Below, in pieces: positions 47,719 to 59,479 of a stretch of 64,000 nt of DNA; position 1 is the first letter of the stretch; each line of letters opens with the position of its first letter. Below the pieces are notes generated by a model. The model was not told the DNA's origin. It searched no databases and saw only the letters and a program-made list of their open reading frames with translations. The stretch is from Vitrella brassicaformis (lineage: Eukaryota; Sar; Vitrellaceae). The stretch lies in NCBI GenBank assembly GCA_001179505.1, contig CDMY01000947.1, forward strand, positions 88,508 to 152,507, written 5' to 3'. The translations under genes were made by a program, and so were the position numbers.

Positions 47719-48851
47719 ATGGAAGTGCAGGACGTCGCGGATATCATCAATGACACAGACCGCCTTTCATCGCTCTCCACCTGCACCTGTCAGCCAGAGA
47801 TGGTGAGAAGGCATAAGCAGTACAGTGCATGCAGAGATCGAGATCTCCACAACTGTGGCTGCTCTTTCGCCTCCCTCTGCAGATGGGTATGCTTCTTGAG
47901 AAGATCCGCGGCCTGCATAAGGTCAACGCTGAGATCAGCGAGCGCATCGAGGCGACAAGGGACTGGCGTCACAGTGGTGGTCAGCCACACGGCCAAGCTG
48001 ACTGTGGGCGGGGCGACGCCGGGCAGACTCAGCCTGACTTTCCAGCCGGTCACGAAGCCGGCCGCCGCCTACATCGACAAACATGCGATAACTGCCACAA
48101 TGCAACACATCCCGGACGTGTTCAACGACAAGATTGACTATGCGCCCAAGAAGTACGACGACCTGAAGGCCCTCACAACGTGAGCATGCTGCCGGTGGCC
48201 GAGAAGTATGCACTGTTCGAGGGCACTGCGTCATCACTCAAGGTCAGTGCAAGACAGGATGAGAAGAAGTCTATGGTGTGCACACAAATATAAGGGCGGC
48301 TGCCTGCCTGTCTGTCTGTCTGTCAGGTTTTGAAGCAGTTTCAGGAGAATTTCGAGGTCGTGCAGAGCGAACTCGGCAAGATCGAGGCCCGGCCCACTTG
48401 GGGGTATGTCTGTGCCCGGCCCACTCGTTTCAGGGTGCTCCCTGAAACCGCTGGGGTGGACCACGACGACATTCCACCGGCGGCTATCGGGATTCCGATC
48501 CAGGACATTCCGAACGAGCAGCAGCAGGTGCAGCAGGTGCAGCAGATCAACGCCCACATCAAAGCCCTCGAAGCCATGCTCAATCCGAAGGCGGGCGAAC
48601 ACATGGCGTGTCCGGACGAGTGCCACATCACCTCCGTCACCTGCTCATGCGGCAGCAACAAGTGTGCCCTCTCTGATCCAGCGGGTTTGAGGGAGCTGGA
48701 AAAGAAGGGCGTTTGCAGCTTTGTGTGCACCACTCGGAGTGGGGCCGGGGGCGTGCCCAAGTGTGGGTCGTGCGGAAAGACCCTAGTCGGCTTCACGCAA
48801 TGGACTGGCAGCATGGCCTGCAGCCTCAAGGTTGGGAGCGAGCAGAACTGA
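47719..48851 (+). CDS. Unknown coiled-coil and Cys-rich protein, two apparent frame breaks
   Basis: The ATG at 47719 starts MEVQDVADIINDTDRLSSL. Spliced exons continue as MGMLLEKIRGLHKVNAEISE, then TGVTVVVSHTAKLTVGG and FQPVTKPAAAYIDKHAIT, then VSMLPVAEKYALFEGTASS, VLKQFQENFEVVQSELGKIE and a Gln-rich helix. The C-terminus has Cys clusters: CPDECHITSVTCSCGSNKC, CSFVC and CGSCGKTLVGF. The blocks lie in three frames with breaks near 47960 (one extra base) and 48180 (one base short); the shifts cancel. No family was recognised. Either genuine frame breaks or consensus errors; expression data would be needed to tell. Confidence 0.5.
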
Positions 48852-49417
48852 GGATATAGAGATATTGGGTGGGTCGTGTCTAGATGTGGATAGCCAGCTG
48901 GGTCGGCTGGGGCTGTACGTGTACCTCCCTCCCTCCCTCCTTCGTTTTTCCGTTTTTACCAGATGTTCCATCTATGTATCTGTGCCTTCGCTGCTGCTGT
49001 GTGCTCCCATCGACTTCTGCATCTGTAGGTCATGTATGACTGAATCGCGAAAAGGCTCGGTTCGGTTGCGCGTGGCCCGCGGCTGCCATGGAGGCGATGT
49101 GGCGTGGACAGACAGCCCTGGATAAGCAATCATGTTCGGTCTTTGCGACATGCTGAGTAATGAGTAGCTCTGTTGGTGTGTGTTATGCGCATATTTCCAT
49201 GCAAATTTTAGAGATGACATTGTCCGTGCGTGCTATCTGGACTTGCTCTCACTTGTGTAGCTGACTGACTGAACGGACGGCCAACAATGGATGGATAAAA
49301 GACGCGCATCTATCATGCGCCAATGAATACGTCCTTCGCAGTATCACCACACACGCACATCTAGCCTGCCTGTCTGCCTGACCGACTCATTCATTCATTC
49401 ATTCACTCACTGGTCAC
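48852..49417. other. Spacer between convergent genes
   Basis: About 565 bp with no coding or repeat structure beyond a CATT/ATTC tract at 49385-49405. Confidence 0.55.
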
Positions 49418-50922
49418 TTAATGTACAAGACCCCTCACGGCCTCGCGGAGGCCATACGACTTGGGTCCATACACCATCCGTGAGAAATACGACACATGGG
49501 CAGGGCTCCCGATCGGCCAACACGACAGAAACCTGAATACGCGACAGAGGCGATATAGAACCGATGGACGCATAGGAGAACGCCCTTCGTGCCCACACCA
49601 TTAAGTACCTGTTGAGCCATGCGACACGATCATACGCCAGTGGGATGGCCTCAACCACCGCCCGCCCCGGGATGAGGGCACTGTAAAGCGGCAGCGGCAG
49701 CCGACGGGCGAGCGCAACGCATGACGGACGGCCCATCCGCAGGGCCTTCTCTCTGAGCAGAGAGGTGGGGCCGACCGACGGATGGGCGACGCGAGTGATG
49801 ACGCCTGCTGTGGGTGCTTGGTGCTTGTTGGTGTATCCTAGCGGCAGCAGTGAGAAGTTGGGCATGCCCGCAGACCCGTTGTTGAAGAGCACACGCATTG
49901 CACCGCTGGATGACTGATGGATGGATGGACAGAGCAACCACCCTGCAGTGAGCCTCCCACGCCTGTATGTGATCTTACTCACTAACCTTGTATGCGACTG
50001 CCACAGGCAGGCATGTATGCGTCGACAAGACGCCGCTCACACCCATGGCGTCGCAATCGGCAGTGAATCGCCGCAAGAATTCCACCCCACAGCCATCACC
50101 GCTGTCATTCTCGCACATAGCGCCGTCATCACTCAGACACCGCCTGACAACCTCAGCCGACGGCACCTCCTCAGCACCCAACGACCACCCAGCCAGGGAG
50201 TGCGTGTCGCCATGGACGACAGCGAACGTGCATGATGGTGCATCGGGGTCTCTACCACACGGCTCGACGGTCAGCCGCACGTGCTTTGGCAGCTGGCTGA
50301 GTCGCTGCTGGATGGCAGAAAAGCGCCGCGCTGTCTGGTGAAGGATGCGGATGATCTCATTCGAGCGAGCCACCACTCCGTCATCGACATAGGGCGGATA
50401 CGCGCAGCCTGAACCACAAGGTCATGTGAAGGCTCTAGAGCGTCTTTGTATCTGCTGCTGGTGTTGCTCACTCACCACATCCAGTGTCTGCATCCACTGT
50501 GTCCTTCGCAATCTCCACCTCAACATTGCCCGCCGTGGCCCACGTGTTGCTGCCCTTCCCATCGCCCACCACCGCCTCATTGACATGCTGGAAGTCGCCA
50601 TCGAATGCATTGAACGAGTTGAAGTCGCCACTGAAGATCAGAGCCGGCTCGCCGTCCATCCCAAGCTCCTTCAGCAGCCGGTGCTCTGATGCATGAAGGT
50701 CGAGGAGGGTCCTCAGTGCCTCAGTGTTGCCGTAGAGCCCGCCCACCTGTTTGTGTGCGGCAAGAGAACGTGTACCATTTTACATGTAGACGAGTGAATG
50801 AATCGTTCTGGTTCGTGTGAGAGTACCACGTAGGCCGATGACGCCGCCACAGTGTGCCCTTCTCGGATGTGTGCTGGCGTGTAGCGGTAGGAAAGTGGGC
50901 AGGACCGGCCCTCAGCACTCAT
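49418..50922 (-). CDS. Metallophosphoesterase-like protein with GNVE motif
   Basis: Five exons join in phase, start at 50922 (MSAEGRSCPLSYRYTPAHI), stop TAA at 49418-49420. The segment AYVVGGLYGNTEALRTLLDL sits where the first metal-binding strand is expected. Then come GEPALIFSGDFNSFNAF (GD motif), GNVEVEIAKDTVDA where calcineurin-type enzymes have GNHE, VVHGDTHSLAGW (GH-type motif), LSTHTCLPVA and VLFNNGSAGMPNFSLLPLG. The C-terminal exons encode RLPLPLYSALIPGRAVVEAI and FLSCWPIGSPAHVSYFSRM. The motif order matches the calcineurin-like phosphoesterase superfamily, with GNVE as in some bacterial-type members. Whether it is active is unclear because the usual first D-x-H is not obvious. The roughly 420-aa protein is divergently transcribed from the LRR receptor. 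Confidence 0.7.
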
Positions 50923-51340
50923 AATGTCAGCAGTAGCAGAGCACAAGTCAGTGGCAGCAGAAGCAGATGGGAAAGGCCTGAACACACACAGAGGGCAGGA
51001 AAGCAGGAAGGTTGCACAAGTGCAGTGCAGATGAGCGCCTGCGTCAAAGGCACTGATGGCGGTGTCATGACATGGCTGCCAATGCTTATCCCACGGTAGC
51101 GGCTGCTTGCTCGGTGATCGAAGATCTGCCACAAACACACGATCAGATGATGCTGATCTGACACGGTGAGGCACGCACACACTTTGTGACGGATGCGTGC
51201 GGTTCTTGATCTGACTGTTCGTCGGGATAGATGGCAGCCCCTCCAGGCACAGATCGGCGGAATGATTGGTTGCTGAGCTCGCAATGGGGGCTGTGGGGGC
51301 GAGACGATTGAATCACGTCGTTCACTTTGGCAACCTGAAG
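50923..51340. promoter_or_regulatory. Divergent intergenic region upstream of the LRR receptor
   Basis: About 418 bp. Minus-strand frames run through this interval (for example LLLLPLTCALLLLTL), but no splice site links them cleanly to the metallophosphoesterase, so it is treated as promoter and 5' UTR for both genes. Confidence 0.35.
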
Positions 51341-54300
51341 ATGCATCGTATATTTCTGTTCCTGAACCTTTGGCTGACCCCTTTATTTATTCAAGCAGTC
51401 CCTTCATCACACATCATCCAGCGTTTCCCGCGGCGTGTGCTGCCGGGAAGGGCTTTGCAGGGCAACGAGAGCTATGATGGCAGCTGCACCTGGACAGATT
51501 GCGCCAAGTGGTACCTCCTGTCGGCCTCAGTGGTCTTCCGACCCACGGTCACGCCTTTGGGCGTCTCATCCCCCCAGTCACTCATCCTGCCGCTGGACGA
51601 ACTGGACGAGCTCTCAAGCTCTGAGTGTGGCCCGTGCGATGCTGACGCCGAGGCGCTCAGCAGGATGACAGTCAAGATAGGCCTGATGAACGAGACTGAG
51701 GCGACAATCTTTGGGACGGATCTCTGCTCGGTGTCGTTCATTGTGTGCATCCGATTACCTGATGGGGCTGAGGGATAGTAAGCACCAGTGACCCCACACA
51801 TAAGCCACACCCCCAATGACCTCTTCCTCTTGTTTCCTCCTCTTTGTTTCCAGTCTCTTTCTGCTGTGGGGGAATCACGAGGGAGGGCAGGTGACGGAGT
51901 GGGTGGTGTCGTTGAGGAAAAGGGTACCATTTCCAGCCGATGTCTATGAGCTGAGAGCAGTTCTCGGTCTGTGGATTACCAGTGTGCCTTTTGAGGGGCA
52001 TTTGACGGGCCAAATAGGCGATTTGGCATCACTGCGGCTTCTGTATCTGCGGCGGGTGAGGAGAGGACGGACAAGGAGAGAAAGATGAATATTGAATGTG
52101 TGTATGTGCATGTCTCTCAGACATACCTTGAAGGCAGCATTCCCTCATCGATCAGCAGGTTAACTTCTCTCAAGGCTCTGGACCTCGCAGGCTCATCGCA
52201 AAAGGGAAAAAGCTTCTCAGGACCACTGCCGGACCCCCGTCTGGAATCCCTCGAGCTGGTTTCAATCACCGACACCGAATTCAGTGGATCCTTCACAGAC
52301 GACCAGATCGTCAGGCTGCAGCAGTTGAAGTATTTGACACTCGAGCGGCCCGGCCTGCTTCTTGAGACCATCCCTACCACTCTTAGCTACAACTTGACGT
52401 CCTTGGTGCTCAAGAATGTTGGCCTATCTGGCCCCATGCCGGCGTGTCTGGGAGGCATGACGAATCTCGAGACCCTCGATTTGCAAAACAACGGCATTCA
52501 TGGATCCATTCCGGAGTTCCTTAACAACCTCACGCACCTGAAACACCTGAGGCTGCAGAACAATCGACTGAATGGCAGTCTCCCGGAAGACTTCGGATCC
52601 ACGTGGCTGCAACTTGAAGAGTTGGAGCTGCACCGGAATGAGGTGAGGCCAGAAACACAAATGAGGCAAGAGACACAAGATCGCGAGCTGATTGTTTCTG
52701 GTTGCCTACAGCTGTCAGGGCCTCTGCCTGTGGCGCTCGCAAAGGCGGTAAACGTGTGTCGCATCGACCTCCATGGCCAAGGGGAGGTGGACCGAGGCTT
52801 CTCCGGCGGCCTTCCGCCAGGGTGGGGCTCGCTGACAAAGCTGGAGCACCTGAACCTGAAGGATAACAATCTCACCGGCACCATTCCTGGACAGTGGGCC
52901 AGCTTGGTGGAATTGCAGGGACTGAATCTTGAGCGAAACCATCTATCTGGGACTCTGGATGCTCTTGGGTCGCTTCGGAAACTGATGACACTGCACTTGA
53001 GCCATAACATGGTCCGACACGAGACCGAGTCAGATGAAAGAACACACGAGGGTATGGCTCCGGTTCGCAAGGGCACACAGCGGCCGTGCCTCTTTGTGTG
53101 TGCCTCTGTAGTTTGAAGGACCGGTGCCTGACGGGTTGGGCGGATGCAAAGGCCTGGAAGAGCTCATCGCCGACCACAACCAGTAACCATCTGACAATCG
53201 TCATCACACAAGGCGTCCACACCCTGCCTGAGCACTGTGTCTCCTCGATGCAGCTTGACGGCCCTCCCAGCGTCGCTTGAAAACTGGACAAATCTGGAGA
53301 AACTCTCGCTGAGCAGCAATGAGCTCGGCGGCACGCTGCCGTCTCTGGAGCCTCTCGCATCACTAAGAAGGCTCGACCTGAGCTACAATCGCATAGAAGG
53401 ATTCAGAGGCAACGGATCAGTACTAGACACGTAAAAAGAATAGCATGGTGTCTTGTGGACGCGTGTTACTCTCTCGGCATTCGGTGCGTGTGTCTCAATC
53501 AGGCTAGAGTACATCAACCTGCACAGCAACAATCTGCACTTCGTTCCGTCGTCCTTCAATCGCCTTCTTCGTGTAAAAGAGCTTTATCTGGGCAACAACA
53601 GCTTTGACTTCTACACCTGGCCAGAATGGTTCGAGACGGCCCGGGGATACTGCTCGGACAATCCTCACATAAGTATGTGTACAAGCAGGACTGAAGCACC
53701 TATGTTGTTGACACTCTGATCATTTTATTGCTTTGCCTCAGCAACATTGTTTGTTGCCAATGAGTTGTTGGCTGTGTTGCCGCCTCCCGACTGGCCCCAG
53801 ATGCGGAAAATCGACCTTTCACACAATCCGCTGGGCGTGGAAGTCACAGACTTTTTACAGGCCTTTCGAGCTATGCCAAGGTGAGCGAGACACATACATT
53901 TGCGGATGCAATGCATTGATTGTCTGTTGTCCTATGCAGTTTGACGCATCTCAACTGCACTGGATGTCAGCTAACAGGCGCACTAACGTGCGATCTCCTG
54001 CATCACTTCGACATGAAAGAAGTGCGAGAATGGGTGGCCAGCCGGCCAAACGCCGACTGGAATGGCTCCGTGGTAAGCGCAAGAGAAGATACACACCAAA
54101 ATGTCTCACGATAAGCTGGCTATCTCTTTTCTTACTCGTGCTGAAGCAGGGCTTCGTGTCTTCGACAGAGAGCTTTGAAGCCCTTTCATCAACCGGCATC
54201 CTCACCCTTGCTTCCAACAACATCACAGTAGTAGATACGAGCGGTGAGCCGCTTAGCAAACTCGCCCGCGCCATCGACCTTCGCGACAACATGATTGAGA

Positions 54301-57300
54301 GATTTGCCGTGACGGACGATGAAGCGGGCGATTGGGCGTGGCCAGCACACCTCGACCTGAGAGACAACCCACACCTGAGATTGTTTGTCAACACAACCAT
54401 GCAGATACGGGTCAGTGACGAAGCAGAGAGACTTTCTGTGACAAGACATCCTTTTTCTGTGTTTTGTAGGGATGCTCTGAGCTGGTGATGCTGCGTGGCC
54501 AGCGTGACATTTCCAAGGGGCATGCGCTTGTTCGTGATCCGAACTGGCCCGACATAATGCGTAAGCAGGCGGAGCAGACGGCAAGACAGTATGCTGTACT
54601 TGCCTTGTGTGCTGATCACGTGTCCACCTGTGGTCGTAAGGCAGCTGAGGAGGTGGAACAAATGGGGGGATCGCAATGCTCGCGCGTCTGTCGCACTATC
54701 GCTGACGTTCAGGTGAGGTGAGTCAGCCAAGATGATCCATGTCTCGCGCTGCATATCTCTTGGCGCATAGGTCGACGAGAGCGTCAACAGATCGGCATTG
54801 TGTCGATGTGTCCCTGGATATGCCGGTGAGGGCCGCAACTGCACAATGTGCCCGCCAGGTACCTACTCCAACCACAGGGTCAACACGACGCAATGCCACC
54901 CATGCCCCGTCGGATCGAGTAAGGACAAACATGAATACATGCAAGTAAAACTCCAGAGACACAGCGCTCTCCCTTTATTTGATTCCTTGCAGCGTCGGAC
55001 ATGGGTGCTGGTTCGTGCTACTGCATTGAGGGATATTCAATGAACAACTTTGAGCAGTGCCAGCCGTGCCAGTCGGGCAATTACGGCAGCCTGCCAGAGG
55101 AGGGCGCGGCGGTGTGTCTCGCCTGTGGCCTAAATTTCCTGTCTGAAGAGGGCAGCATTGGGCAGGAACAATGTTACTGCAGAAAAGGATACATCAGGTC
55201 GGCTGTCTAAGTGTGCACCCAGGCAAATGGGCGTGCAAGAGAATGTGCACCACTTCCTTTCACAGGGACTCTCAGAGGCCGATATGCGAAGAGTGCATCG
55301 AGGGCATCAAGTGTGACGAGCCGATTGTCAACAGTTCAGTGGTGCCGATGGAGCGGGAGTACTATCAGCTCACCGTCACACGGGACAACGTCAGCAATGG
55401 GATGGAGACGACAACGTGAGGCCATTGCACATCACACTGGACAGGACAGTCAGGCAGATTGGCGTCTTTGCAGGTATGCCGCCACGCTGACAAATTTGCC
55501 TGTGGTCATCCACTGTCCGTTCAAGAAGGCCTGCCTGGGAACGGATGAAGAAACGGGACTCACCAAATGTGCGGTGAGTGTCCCCTCCGTCGGACTGAAG
55601 AACAAAACGACAGCCTTCCTCTCGTGCAGGATGGCCACCAGGGATTTGTGTGCGGCGTGTGCAAGGACGGATATGCGAGACAGGGCCCACAACAGTTCTG
55701 TCTTCCCTGTGAACTCGGGCTGAACATTCTGGCTGCGATTGGACTCATCGTCGTGTCCTTTGCGGCTATCTTTGGCCTCACATATTTTGCTGAGAGGTGA
55801 ATTACTTCCCCACACACACTTGTGATCTGTCCGCTCCTCTCTCCATTTGTGCTATTGTTCTGTCTCCAGGGCTGGGGCGAAGTCAAGAGATGATGTCATC
55901 AGTGTGTTGCTGAAGCTTGGCTTAAACCATCTCACATCGGTACATGGCCTGTGTATCATGATTCTGTCAGCCCTCTAATATCTGACAGATAAGCGTGTTG
56001 GCGTCGTTGGTCCTGACGATGTCTTACGATGACGACCGCTTTAGTGTCGTGCTGTCGACCTCCTCGCGATGGTTTACGTGGGATGGGGGCCTGCCTTTTG
56101 CCTACGCGTCGTGGGACTGCATCATCCGGCTTGTACGATCCGACATGAAGAGAACCGCCGTGCTGTGGAGACACGCCGTGTGGATCGCTATCCCACTGGT
56201 GTGTCCGGACCAAAATGGATACACAGAAAGACAGTCATTGTGGCTGCATTGTGTGTCAATCAGGTTTGTCTCATTATCATCCCCATTATCGGCGCACTCG
56301 TCACGTGGTGTTCGGGCTGGTTGAGACGCTGCTGTCGATACGGCTTCACGCGGCCGCCGAATCTCTATGTATCTCCACAGAGACAAGCTGAAGGCCAGTT
56401 GCAGTCCGAGGCGCCGCGCGTTCTGCGTCGGGGCTGGGGAGTGTGGATGAAGAGCTTTCTGGATGAGAGAGCCGCCCTTCTCATCATCATACTGACCTTC
56501 ACGCACCCCACGGTCACAAGGAATATGTTGATGCTGCTGCGATGCCGACCGTATGTATATCTTGACGACGCCAACCAGCTCACAATGAGATCAAGGCCGG
56601 ATGTCAATCCAGATTTGTTGTGCGGCGAGTGGCCGCACGAGTTCTTTCGCCTGCTCGGCATTGCTGGCTTGATTCTATGGAGCTTTTCGCCTGTCATAAT
56701 TGGTGTGGTGTTGCTGTCCTGCATTCACGACCAGCTGCGCTCGCCCAAGATGCGCATGGTGAGCGATCGGTAGACACGCAATCCGGCTGAAAGAGATTGC
56801 CTTTGCTTTTCTTTTCCTGCAACTGTCTTCTGCGTCTGTGCCTTTATGTAGAGGTTTGGCTTCCTCTACCAGGTAAGGCTGACAGGAGAGGACAACGGGT
56901 GTGAACTCTGAGAAAACAAGTGCAACTATACGTCGGTTGATGTGTGCCTCCGCCCTGCAGGGGTATAAGAGAGCATATGCCTATTGGGTAAGAATCCTCC
57001 CTTGTTCTTGCACTCCTCCCAGCCAAACGGCCTACTTTTTATTTCCTCTTCCCTTCTGTGTGCTACGCAGGACGCCGTCTTTGCTCTGAGGTTTCCCATT
57101 AATGGATAGATAGTCTTCATTTTCATTATTTCTTCTTGTGTGTCGTATGCAGGCGCGTCATGGTGCTTCTGGTCTCCCATATGGCCGTGGGTGAGCCGGG
57201 CCTCCAGCTTGTTGGGTGGAGCATCATCGCGATATTCTGTCTGACCATGCATCTGCTCGTATTGCCGTTCGACCATCGACACATGGACATGTTGAATCGC

Positions 57301-59126
57301 ATAGAGTCGCAGGGTCTCGTCGTCTGGCTCACATCGATCATGCTGCTGTCAGTGATCGTCGAGAGCCATGCTCCTGACTGGGCTAGCGCTTTGCTGCTGT
57401 TGCTGGCGATGCTCCTCAACCTCTACCACTACTTCTGCCTCTTGTCGCTAATTTGCTATCATGGGCTATCGCAAGTCGCTGAGAAGAAGGACGAGCTCTC
57501 GACACGCCTCACGACAATCGGGACTAAGTTCGGTGAGATATGGCCTTCTAGACCGTGATTTCGCATGGTCTTTCGCCGCCCTTCTTGTCTCTTTCTAAAT
57601 CAGGCGTGACAGCTGCCTCTTGGCTCTCTATGCCGCAATCCACAGTCCTCACCATGCCGGCCGTCACGTGGCTATCAAGTCTCCTCGCCTGGCACGCTCA
57701 GCGAGACGAGAGACGGCGGATGATGTTCGGGAAGGTCTGGCTTGACTGGGACACAGGCAGGCTCATGTGGGTCGAAGAAAGGCGGGACACCGTCCCGTCA
57801 AGCTCCCCGTCATCGAACGAGTTTCACAGCAACAGCAAGAGGCGTCACGGGGGCCGTTGCTGTCGGATTGTCGGTTTCGTAAGGTCTCTGTGGCTCGGCA
57901 GCAGCAGCGAGCGACGGTTGGTGAGGAAAGGTGTGCTGGTGTCGCAAATGCTGAGTGCGGCTATGGAAGAGGCGATTGAGCTCCTGAAGATCAAAGATGT
58001 AAGACGGCTACGTACACAACCTTAGTATGTATCTCGATCGTGTGTGTCTCCTGTATGTATCTGTCTGTTCTCTTCTTCTTGTCAGGTGCCCCCAGATTTT
58101 CTGGACTTTCTGTGGTCGTATTGCTTTGTCCTCCACTCGTCATCTGCGGAGAAAAAGGTGACATGACAGCAACACTACTGGGAAATCAAGAATTCGCACT
58201 GTTTGGGCCATTTCTGCACAGCTCAAGAAGGAGTCAATCGCGCCTCGACACCGGCCACCCGAAGGTCCGCCACCGGCTCGTCGGATCGCGTTTCCTGATG
58301 CATTTGTGCGTGCAGATGGCAGTCGAGAGTTTTCTGTTGTCGAGAGCCTGCCCAGCCAAGTCCTCAGTCAGATGACCGAGCAGGCCAGGAGGGTGGACAT
58401 GCACTCTTTCTGGTCAAGGGGCCTCACGGCATCTGAGGAGTCTTTCATCGCCTGCGGAAGGTGAACGGTCGTCCATATGTACACACGCACACACAGACAA
58501 AGACACCGAATACACATAAGGAAATATGTGCCTATTTACCATTTCTCAAGCGTCGCTGCCGACTGGGCAAGGAGCGGCATGACGCTGCATGACCTACAGG
58601 TCAGAGACACGCCTGATAACTCTCTTCTCTGCCTGTCCACATGGCCGTACGTCTCCCCTCCCTCACCCACCTCAGTCGAAGCTGCTATTGGTCGTGGACG
58701 AGCTGGTCACGCGCCAGCATGACTACGAGGAATCGATTCGCCGCAGGGCCAGGACGAAACAGCACATCAGGAGCCTTTCTGTGGCCAATCTGATGACATA
58801 CCACTCCAGCAGTGGCAGCCTGGAGGCCCACGACCATGTGGGGGGCTGGCGAGAGCTGTACTGGACGTACCAGAGGGCCAAACAGAAGATGAGACACGCC
58901 GAACCACCGAATGTAAGTATACAAAACAGATGCACGTCTACGCGAGAGTGCTGTCGCTTCTTGTTGTCTTTAGCTCCAAATTCAGATGAATGGTCGTGAA
59001 GACGGTGCTGTCGTGGAAAGGCCCGATGCTCATCTGGAAAGGATTGTGACGGCAGATGTGTCAAATGTGAGCGACGAAGATGAGGGGGTTGACGCCAGGG
59101 TGCAGTCGTTTTCGGTGCATTCATGA
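51341..59126 (+). CDS. LRR / GCC2-GCC3 / multi-pass membrane receptor
   Basis: All 28 introns I tested keep the frame across 29 exons, roughly 1,900 residues. The ATG at 51341 gives a signal peptide (MHRIFLFLNLWLTPLFIQA). A Cys-containing N-cap follows, then about 15 leucine-rich repeats: SIPSSISRLTSLKALDLAG, GPMPACLGGMTNLETLDLQ, GSIPEFLNNLTHLKHLRLQ, GTIPGQWASLVELQGLNLE, ALPASLENWTNLEKLSLSS and others. Next come two Cys-rich GCC2/GCC3 (ephrin-receptor-like) modules: CTMCPPGTYSNHRVNTTQC and CQPCQSGNYGSLPEEGAAVC. At least seven hydrophobic helices follow, starting at ILAAIGLIVVSFAAIFGLTY (about 55725-55790) and including CLIIIPIIGALVTWC and GLVVWLTSIMLLSVIVES. A cytosolic tail of about 330 residues ends at TGA 59124-59126. 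Probably a surface receptor or channel-like protein; ligand unknown. Confidence 0.85.
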
Positions 59127-59479
59127 GGCGGGTGGATGCATCGACGATATGCGAGGGACCGACAGCTACAACGGACACCATGAGGCCTTTTCTGTCATGT
59201 GTGGACACAGCGACGTGTAGTTCTGTCGCGGCCCATGCATGTTGACTGCTGACCTGTGTTGCGGCTGGTGTAACGAATGTATGTGTGTAAGTGTGTGTGA
59301 TGCGTGACGGGTGGCAGGCGTGCGGACACCTCAAGAACGGACTCGTAATGCGTCCAGTCTGGCTGCCATGCGTCTGTCTGTCTATGGTCGCGCAGTTCCC
59401 TCCCACCTGCCCACCCCTACGAATGCACATTGCACACACAGGTATCCACACATCATCATGAATCATCTTATGCACACCG
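59127..59479. other. Convergent 3' interval
   Basis: Between the LRR receptor stop and the last supported exon of the minus-strand mosaic gene. A minus frame stays open across the whole interval and into the receptor gene (to 58723), so the true 3' end of the mosaic gene is unresolved here. Confidence 0.4.
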
